DNA of 64,000 bases from Moniliophthora roreri (lineage: Eukaryota; Basidiomycota; Agaricomycetes; Agaricales; Marasmiaceae). Below the pieces are notes generated by a model, which was not told the DNA's origin, did no database searches, and worked only from the letters and a program-made list of their open reading frames with translations. Position numbers and translations under genes: made by a program. This document shows, piece by piece, positions 55,180-64,000 of this stretch. The first letter of the stretch is position 1, and the number at the start of each line of letters is the position of its first letter. The stretch is taken from contig LATX02000212.1 of NCBI GenBank assembly GCA_001466705.2, positions 1-64,000 on the forward strand, given 5' to 3'.

Positions 55180-55808
55180 CGGGCTCCAATAGATGACTTA
55201 GATGGTTATGGATCTTCGACAGATATCAAGGCTCTTTGACAGCAGCATGCGGGTGTGATGAGAGGTCGAAGCATGAAGGTACCTAGAATGGATAGCTGCA
55301 ATGGGCAAGCGCATGCAAAAATGGGCAGCAAAATTCGTTCAGAGCTTCTAGTTATCGCATTGAGTAATGACGACGCATGGTATTGGCATCAGCACCGACG
55401 AGCAATAAATGCCTTTACGTTCCTTCATGCTACATCAACCAAACCCAATACACACAGATTTACACCAGTAAACGTTCGTATCGATCTTGCAATTGGCTGA
55501 CGTAGGTTGGCTCATCAAGGTGTCTCGGTCTATCTATCTATCATGTCAATACACGTCGATCTGTCCCAACTTCGTCCCTCTGACTACTGTTGTAGTGCTG
55601 CTCCAAATATATCGGAGTATGAATGTTAGCCTTGCCTCTATGAGAATTTAGACTGATTTTATCCACTCGTCCTCAGTGCTATCGTCCCACCTGTTCAGGA
55701 CTCCGGACATGGTAAGTGCTTCCAGCATATTGATATCCGCGAAGCCCAATTTAACGATATCAAGAATTGAAACCACTAGCAAAAATAGTAGTGCTACTAA
55801 TAATAATA
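55180..55808. other. Intergenic, nothing recognised
   Basis: Holds the promoter side of copy C and the 3' side of the F-box gene. An AT-rich TAATAATAATACTAATAAT stretch lies near 55796. Confidence 0.4.
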
Positions 55809-57480
55809 CTAATAATGAACGAGACCGTATGAAAACGAATCTTCATCATCTGGTCTTTGTGCAGAACTGTGGCTGTCCATCAATCGGTTGGCCTCGTCTT
55901 GCCTCCTGGGATCTCTCGGTGAGATCCATGAAACAAACATCCCTTGTTCGCGCAATGCCTGCAACTTCAAAGATATATTTGGATCCTCAATAAAGCTGAC
56001 GAATGCCATCTCCATACATTTCAATGTCTTCATTCTTGCCTCAGCGAGAGTTATGAGTGATTCCTCGTGGCCGGTCATGCAGCCCACAAATACCAGATCT
56101 TCTAGAATAGGGCACATGCCATCCGGTGAGGTAAGCAGCTGCAAAAAGTCTGCAAAGGGATGAGGGAATTCCTCTGGCGTCATACGGTGACTGAGTTCCC
56201 CACCCAACTTCAAATTGAGGAGAGAAGGCGAGGCTCGAAGAAAATCCACCATCGCGTTCGTTGTCATCGGAAGGTTTGTGGAAAAGCTCGATAAGCGACA
56301 CCCCGAGCGCTCCACAAGCAATGTGAGGGGAATTTGAGTGAGATCGTAAGAAGACACCTTGCCGATTGTCGAGGTAATGGAAAGGTACTCGAGCATTGGT
56401 GCTTTGACAACACACAGAATTTCCCTGATCTCCGGTAATGCCGCCCTCGAGCGTACCAAGTCTTCGCAGTGGAATTCGAGATTGAGGGTATTGAGGTGTG
56501 GCAAGCTGAGTATGGGCCAACCGTTATGCCAAGAGTGCAACGGCGAAGGGAGCGCGCGCGGGAAAGAGTCTGTATAACCTGAATTAAATCGGTTCTTCCC
56601 CAGCGAACTGCGTATAGTTTGACAGATGGTCGTTTGCATAGCACAAGTTCGGTGAGGTTTTCCCAATGAACATGCTGTACCGGGAGTTCGTCACCGAAAT
56701 GAAGCACCCGAAGTGTAGGAAGGCTGAAGATGCCACCAAGTAGCTCCATGTGATCTTTCCACCATGACGGGTGATATGACCTGAACTCCTCTAGTACTTT
56801 GAACTCTTGTGCTCCCAACCCTCGAAAAATATCTTGTACGTAGTCGAGAAGTACATCCAATATAAGGCTGATACACTGGGCGGCGTAACGCGAGAGCAGC
56901 ATTGATATCAAGTCGATGTGAAGCTGTCGCGAATCCTCAAGACCGTTCCTTCTCCATGTGGCGATCGGAAATCGATACATGCCCCAAGGCGAGGCGACTT
57001 GAAGCGAAACCTTCAGAGGCATCGCTCCCGATCGATTAAGCCACAGACAGATACCCTTTGCTCGTCTGTCCATCACTGTCCGAAAGTAATCGGTAATGGG
57101 AGGGTGGCAAGGAGAGGAAAGGAATATGTGAATGCGACTCCAAAGTTGTGGTGTACTAATGGACAATCTCGCGCCATGACCGACAAATGCCTGTTAATAG
57201 CAGAGGTGCTTCTCGCAGATCAGAGGTCGGAAGGTAGTCCTCTGGGGCGCATCGAACGAAGATTTCGCGGAGGATATCTGTCGGGACTCGTCGAATGGGT
57301 GATAAAAGAGAGCGATGCTCGTCAATGAACGATTTTAGCTTTGTTCGTTGATCCTGCAACCGCACAATTTCCTGCTCAATGATCTGTAATCTTGTTTCTG
57401 GTTCGACCAATATATCTCGGATTTGTAGAATCTCTTTCAGAGATGGAGCACAGTTGGTCCCAAGTTTGTTGTTGGTAAAA
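55809..57480 (-). pseudogene. F-box/LRR-type protein with two frameshifts
   Basis: The N-terminal region reads NKLGTNCAPSLKEILQIRD, a coiled coil (LQIIEQEIVRLQDQRTKLK), then the F-box RRVPTDILREIFVRCAPED and ICRSWREIV, typical of agaricomycete F-box proteins. At 57166 one extra base shifts the frame into ISTPQLWSRIHIFLSS. The middle (LPTLRVLHFGDELPV, ENLTELVLCKR) is leucine-rich-repeat-like. A second shift near 56520 leads into LPHLNTLNLEFHCEDLV and a last ~230 residues to 55809 (CPILEDLVFVGC). F-box proteins link targets to SCF ubiquitin ligases. Two single-base shifts suggest a pseudogene, but assembly errors are possible in this multi-contig sequence. The start is not fixed. Confidence 0.7.
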
Positions 57481-57551
57481 GGCGATTCTGACTCGGAGGA
57501 AGCAACGGTAAGAAGACCACGGTGACAGGTACAAGAAAAACAGATTCACAC

Positions 57552-57783
57552 CTGGGATTGCTGATTCCATGTCACCACTCATCGACGCTTGTAGTATGAA
57601 AGCTTGGCAGTTCAACAATGACAGTACGTGGGAATCGGCATGCAGCCACGGCAATTCACATTTGCATATGTTCAAAATACGCACGAGAGCTCGATGTCGA
57701 CGAAATTTACGAACGAAAGTAGTAGCCAGCATCAGAAATGCATACCGTTCTCGTTCACCCATGTCATCGATAAACAGGTTCAT
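57552..57783 (-). CDS. Exon of unknown minus-strand gene
   Basis: ATG 57783 opens MNLFIDDMGERERYAFLMLA, KFRRHRALVRILNICKC and SLLNCQAFILQASMSG up to a GTGTGA donor at 57551. It might be the first exon of the F-box gene or a separate short gene; no acceptor joining the two convincingly was found. Confidence 0.35.
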
Positions 57784-58031
57784 GATAGCGAGTCTTGTAG
57801 TCGTATGGTGCTGAGGCTACCCTCACTAGGGTACTCTTGAAACCTAAGATGCCAGCAGTAAAGAATCCAAAAATGATACGAGCAAACCAACGTGAACGTC
57901 GTCAAAGGAAGAGAGAGATTTTTATTAAAGTATCCCGAACTTGAGCTATACATGAAAATTTCGTCGTTATCGTAGTCCAGCCATCCAAAACACATCTATC
58001 CAGGGTGCGAGCACAAACACGAGCATGATGC

Positions 58032-59610
<1,579 letters not shown>

Positions 59611-60946
59611 TGTGGTGGTAGTTCGTTAAAGAGAAAAAGTGAAGATGGTAGTTGATGGAAAGAAAAGCTGTGGGAATATGAGCGAATTTATGTCGCAGCG
59701 AGGGCGGTGCAAAGCGCAGTAATGGGCAGCGGAGCGGAACGGCAATAATGATGAGGATAGTCAGTAAAAGGCGTTGGTCGCCGTCGAGGACGATGACGAG
59801 CTCACCTGGGACAGTCGTCGACGTGGATGGACTGCTGGGCAAAGGGGAATTTAACCCACGATTGGCTTATCCGTCTTATTTAGGGCAGGCTTCGGCCGTT
59901 GCCATATATAGGAAGAAATGCACAGCCACACCCTTCCGACTTCCCACAGTTCATCCTCAAAGGTGGATTTGTTGCAACACGACCGAGTTTGGACTCAGCA
60001 TGTGTAGGTGCTGGTGGAACTGTACTCTGAAGCTAATCCCTGGAAATACGGATGCTCTTCTCTCGATAGACAGTGGTACTTTCACTCGATTCCGACCGCA
60101 TTCGACAGAATTACCGTCAAATATTTCCCGAGAACGCATGTCTAGCTCAGCCCCCTTTTAATAAATGTATCGACCCGAGCTCGTCGTCGTGAGTGAGTAC
60201 TCAACTTAGTTCCATGATATGCATTATTCATCTCAGGTCTCAGGCTTCAGCTTTTTGCCTGCATTCAGCACGCGCTCTAGTACCTTACTTTTGCATTCCA
60301 TATTAGGCCTGGTGATTCATCCCTCGTGCACGCCTGGTAGTGATTGTTACATGAAGAAACCAATGCTTCCAGCGGGGACGAATGATGTTGAAACTCCTGG
60401 CGAGAGAATGTATGACTTTGGCCTATCTGCTTTCCTTGACTGATATACATACTCAGAGCAGAGACGACCCCCCGATGTATCTAGCCAGCAAGATACGCCA
60501 GAAAGGTTTGCCCTTCATTAATGGGCTGCAGTCAGATCCACACCGACTCGCGAGTTGACTTGCCTTTGAGCGTGCCCGGGATTACGCGTTGCTTAGTTTT
60601 CTGCGCGACGTCTTCAATTGTGCATCGATCGGTTTCTCAAGTGTTTCATTGTGTGAATGGAGCGGTTCAGGACTCGGAGGTGATAACGTCTAGAACAGAC
60701 GTACGCGGTGAAGGTATACGAGGCAGACATAGCTAGTGGTACGTGTTTTCTACTCCCTAGACGCGGTCTGGCTGACAACAAGTTTCGATGAAGACAGATT
60801 GGAGATTCGAGTCACCCGTTTACTATGGCCATTCGAGTCCTCTTACCCCTGTGCCAAATAGCTGTCTTCGACAGACATCTGCACTCTGGACGTGACTCTA
60901 GCTCGGTTGGTGAGCTTTTATATGTCCATAGCGTAAGCCACCGTTG
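59611..60946. other. Actin upstream region and intergenic DNA
   Basis: Directly upstream of actin (minus strand) lies a pyrimidine-rich leader, typical for highly expressed fungal genes. The rest, to 60946, has only short frames and no recognised gene. Confidence 0.5.
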
Positions 60947-61946
60947 CTAAGATTTCCAGAACGGGAGACACGTCATCATACAAATGCAATGGTCCCCGCT
61001 CGATGAAGATTGGGCGTCGAAGACAAGGTAGGTGTCATGATCCTGTTCAATAAGGCTGGGACTAATCCTCTGGCTAAGAAGTGAGGACCTGAATCGGCCT
61101 TCCCTTTTGGCAAGGTTCCAGAACTTTATTTCTCGTGGTGATGAGATCTTCAGCTGAAACCCATCGCAGTTGAACAGGGAAGTCCTTGCGAAAGTCCCAT
61201 GTGCCAGTCGGCCATTTCCTAGTTTCATCTGCGATAGGATTCGGAAGTCTGTATCAGAGTGTATTTGCTGGTACTTGGTTGCTTGGTTCACGTCGGTGGA
61301 AGCCAGGGAAACTAGAGGGGTTCCTCAATAGTATTGGTTATAAGCGAACGATTCTGGGTTCAGGTTGTTTCATCCCTTTGGTTCTTTCTCGACGGCACAC
61401 CACATTGAAAATAGGCGAATGGTTCCTCCCCAGCTGACAACTTTCTTCTCGATAACAGGTCGCCACTCTTTTCCTCGCCACTACTGTCGCTTATCCCCAG
61501 CGAAGCGGCACCCCTCCTGCATAGTCTTAAGCAGAAGCTCACCTGAACTTCTAGTGGCTGCATCGCCAATTCAAATTTCTTTGTGGTATGCTTTCTGAAA
61601 GACCGTCACAATTGGTCTAGCTCCCTAGTCATCAAGGCACACACACACTTCCGATGGATACAGGCCCTCGACGTAACTCGATAGTCATGATGTGAAGACC
61701 GCTCGGACTGGGGATCAAGTGATGCTTATCCGCATTGATAGGCTGTGCTAGGAGAAAGGCTCCTACCGAAGGACGAACTTCGGGGTCAGGGAAGGAGCGG
61801 AAAGTGGAGAAGTTGGCCAGTATCACTAGACGGCACGTGCATTTCATTTCTTGACATTGACTATCTTTATGCCAACTATGTCTAGAACCCGTAGGTCCTG
61901 AGTTGACGAGACGAGTCTTCGGCAGTGGCTTGGACTTGAAGGACAT
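60947..61946 (-). CDS. Candidate multi-exon gene, unresolved
   Basis: Several minus-strand frames read plausibly: VILANFSTFRSFPDPEVRPS and AFLLAQPINADKHHLIPSP at ~61850-61700; GNGRLAHGTFARTSLFNCDG and FWNLAKREGRFRSSLLSQR at ~61220-61050. I could not connect them or find a start, and recognise no family. Confidence 0.3.
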
Positions 61947-62179
61947 ACGTCTGCCATAACCACATCAGAAGAACATAGAAGGGCGACAAATCAGGCTACT
62001 TTTCTTCGTGGTTATGTGACTCAAACTCAATGTCGGGCGAATTTATAGTCCGTCCTCTTTGACCCGGATAACGCGATCAGCTTCAACCACACAATAGGGT
62101 TCCAAGCAATATGACTCGACTCGAGTCTCGATAAAAAAAAAGCCTCTGCAATACTAGAACTTGCTCCAATCCAATCGTC
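61947..62179. other. Upstream region of the FHA gene
   Basis: Contains a short A-run (62134-62142) about 40 bp before the FHA ATG. No TATA box is obvious. Confidence 0.35.
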
Positions 62180-62641
62180 ATGGTCGCACTACCGTTTCCT
62201 GCCATTCACCTCTATTCTATCAACAATCTCTTCACTCCCAGGAAAATCTTGCTCGCTCATAATCACAAAGTCAAACTTGGTCGAGAAATCGATGCCGAGA
62301 CGGCCCCTAACGAACGAAATGGCTACTTTGCCGCACAGTCAGTGAGTCGGCAACACGCGGAGGTCTGGGAGGAAGGGGGAAAGATTTTCATCAGAGATAC
62401 AGAGAGCTCGAATGGAACATGGTTGAATGGGGAGAGGCTCAGTCCAGAGGGCGTCGAATCCGATCCTTATGAACTCAAGTCCGACGATATCATCGAAATG
62501 GGCATAGACATTATCGGTGAAGACAACAGCACGATCATTCACCACAAGGTTACTGCACGAGTTCTCTGCATTCTGAGTGATCATGATTTGCAGATGGCAG
62601 CTCGAGCAGGGGAACATACGGAGACGCAGGCCCCGGTCTAA
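62180..62641 (+). CDS. FHA-domain protein
   Basis: Single exon, 153 residues from ATG 62180 (MVALPFPAIHLYSINNLF). The FHA fold spans about residues 10-130: KLGREID (Gly34-Arg35), SVSRQHAEVW (Ser56-His59) and SSNGTWLNGERL (76-88), the conserved phosphothreonine-binding residues. It binds pThr peptides in signalling or DNA-damage pathways. The region before GRE resembles the FHA proteins of the Far10/Vps64 (STRIPAK-associated) type, but this ORF lacks their coiled coil and membrane tail, so it may be a short paralog or truncated. Ends HTETQAPV. Confidence 0.85.
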   Translation: MVALPFPAIHLYSINNLFTPRKILLAHNHKVKLGREIDAETAPNERNGYFAAQSVSRQHAEVWEEGGKIFIRDTESSNGTWLNGERLSPEGVESDPYELKSDDIIEMGIDIIGEDNSTIIHHKVTARVLCILSDHDLQMAARAGEHTETQAPV

Positions 62642-63183
62642 TAACTCAATTAGTCCAGTTCGTTCTCTTTCACGAATGCCGGTACTTGACTCTAACTCTT
62701 CGTTTGCCAGTTGGGAGTTTGAATAGCGTCGTGGGTGGCCCCATGCCCTCTCCGAATGATCTTCTGGCTCCACTGCATTAGAACCGCTAAGACACATGTA
62801 CATCATCATAAATATCGCAACTCGAGGAAGGGCTGCTGGTTGATCATGTTACTCTACCGGGCTGCCAGGCGTCTTCAGGAAGAGCCACGAAGGGGTGCTG
62901 CAGAGCCCCGTGCATTTGCAAGAGAAACCCGTGCCATATCGTAAAGGTTTCAGGCGTAGTGCCTCTTCACCTTGGCTTGAGACTATGCTATGGGTGTCTT
63001 GACTACTTTCCGAACGTTTCCTATGGTAATTATATGATGGTGAGTACTAAATATTAAATACGGGTACGCAGATTGTACAAGGAGATCCCCATGGTATAGA
63101 AATAGTTCATATTGTCAAAGCCCAATAAGCAAAAAAAAGTTATCAATAATCAACAAGTCAAATGTCCGGAGAACATTAGAACA
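62642..63183. other. Intergenic, no gene seen
   Basis: Between the FHA gene and the convergent membrane-protein gene. Short frames only. Confidence 0.45.
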
Positions 63184-63978
63184 TCAATTTTTGGTAGGAC
63201 GAATTGGAGGGGATAGAGAACTGGAGGATGTAGGACCTGAGTACTGGAGCAAGCCCTGTATTGGTGCTCGTGCTTCCGAGTATTGTGGCGGTAACTCTAT
63301 GGGCGGCATGACTTCTTCAATATCCTGATGTACGATGAATCTTGATTGAACATCCTGACTGGTACTAGTACTGCCTTTAGATCCGGTCGTGGCATTGGTA
63401 CGCGGCACGCTGACCGAATCCGGGATGAATGAGGAATCTGATTCTCGAACGGAACTGGATGATAATGAGTGTGGAGGGCGTACTGGAGGATACGCTGAGG
63501 CAGTGAATGGCTGTAATGTTGTGGTTTGCGGAGTATTGGTACGGATGAGCGGGCTTGTTTGATAGTTTTCGGTGAGGTCGATCATTCGTGGTTGCCGCTT
63601 GGTGTTACGACGTCTACAGCAAAACCATATCGCTCCGATGACGATGATACCGACGGCGGCTCCGCCTGCTGCAATCCCTGCTATGGCTCCTGTAGATAGC
63701 GATACACCGTCTGCCACAGTTGATGACGATGACGGGTTCGCTGTAGAGGTTCCAGTAGAAAACGACTGGGAGGGGGTAGATTCCGTGCCCGTTGGAAGGC
63801 AAGATGAATCACTTGAAGGGAAGACTGTAAGAACAACGTCAGTACCGCCCCGCCTGCCTTGGGAGTCGGTAACTGTAAAGGCGACGCGGGTTTGGGCCTT
63901 TAGGTTGGCGACCCAGGTAAATGAGGGTGCAGGGGGTGGGTGGAGGACAAAGGACTCGAATCCATTGGGAATGTAACC
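63184..63978 (-). CDS. Single-pass membrane protein, C-terminal part (cut by the window edge)
   Basis: The exon runs from an acceptor (TCTAG) at 63979 to the stop at 63184; upstream exons lie beyond 64000. The extracellular part reads GYIPNGFESFVLHPPPAPSF, WVANLKAQTRVAFTVTDSQG and GTDVVLTVFPSSDSSCL, followed by a Ser/Thr/Pro-rich stalk. One membrane helix (GAIAGIAAGGAAVGIIVIGA then IWFCCRRR) and a ~145-residue cytosolic tail rich in Ser/Thr/Pro follow, ending SPPIRPTKN. This layout is common for basidiomycete surface proteins of unknown function, with an Ig-like/beta-sandwich ectodomain inferred from the ordered part. Confidence 0.75.
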   Translation of the reverse strand, partial: GYIPNGFESFVLHPPPAPSFTWVANLKAQTRVAFTVTDSQGRRGGTDVVLTVFPSSDSSCLPTGTESTPSQSFSTGTSTANPSSSSTVADGVSLSTGAIAGIAAGGAAVGIIVIGAIWFCCRRRNTKRQPRMIDLTENYQTSPLIRTNTPQTTTLQPFTASAYPPVRPPHSLSSSSVRESDSSFIPDSVSVPRTNATTGSKGSTSTSQDVQSRFIVHQDIEEVMPPIELPPQYSEARAPIQGLLQYSGPTSSSSLSPPIRPTKN

Positions 63979-64000
63979 CTAGACATAACATTTGTTCAGC

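Overview
The window is nuclear DNA of a filamentous basidiomycete, most likely an agaricomycete. The evidence is dense genes with many 50-65 bp introns (GT..AG, CTRAY branch sites), a nine-exon actin, F-box, WSC and DP1/Yop1 families, and Copia-type retrotransposons. Eight single 'n' bases mark contig joins, and several join two near-identical copies head to tail, so parts of the sequence are probably unmerged haplotypes of a dikaryon.

Layout. (1) 1-14.3 kb is AT-rich and poor in CpG. It holds degenerate repeats, relics of a multi-exon gene family, two inverted MITE-like copies, a palindromic element with a tRNA-like SINE core, an internally deleted Copia element with an exact AACCT target-site duplication (5730-7586), and one multi-exon gene of unknown function (12.26-14.30 kb, minus). 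(2) 14.3-17.9 kb has two poorly resolved small minus-strand genes and a 356 bp foldback element. (3) 17975-27910 is a near full-length Copia-type element with ~515 bp LTRs and a primer-binding site matching the anticodon region of initiator tRNA-Met. Its coding region is damaged by stops and contig joins. (4) 27.9-35.6 kb holds a gene whose start lies 10 bp from the LTR, F-box-like gene fragments, a secreted three-WSC-domain protein, and a short LTR element without pol. (5) 35.8-41.8 kb holds a small secreted protein with a peptidase M15/LAS-like zinc signature, a hypothetical gene, mitochondrial malate dehydrogenase, a DP1/Yop1 (REEP) protein and a truncated second M15-like copy. (6) 44.6-51.3 kb holds an epoxide hydrolase and a secreted carboxylesterase, around a 929 bp assembly duplication. 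(7) 51.4-57.8 kb holds a Met/His/Pro/Gln-rich protein gene, behind which lies a duplicated 5' end of the malate dehydrogenase gene, then a third, intact M15-like gene and an F-box gene with frameshifts. (8) 58.0-64.0 kb holds actin, an FHA-domain protein and a single-pass membrane protein cut by the window edge.

How the parts relate. There is no operon-like pathway. Actin and malate dehydrogenase are housekeeping genes that anchor the euchromatic part. The WSC protein, the esterase and the M15-like proteins are predicted to be secreted and may act in wall or environmental interaction (inference). The most unusual signals are the three M15-like paralogs, 6-nt microexons in both actin and malate dehydrogenase, the duplicated malate dehydrogenase promoter region upstream of another gene, and the contrast between a CpG-poor and a CpG-normal copy of one Copia family. 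Splice structures were built by eye; where exon lengths sum to a whole codon number and family motifs join cleanly I consider them reliable.
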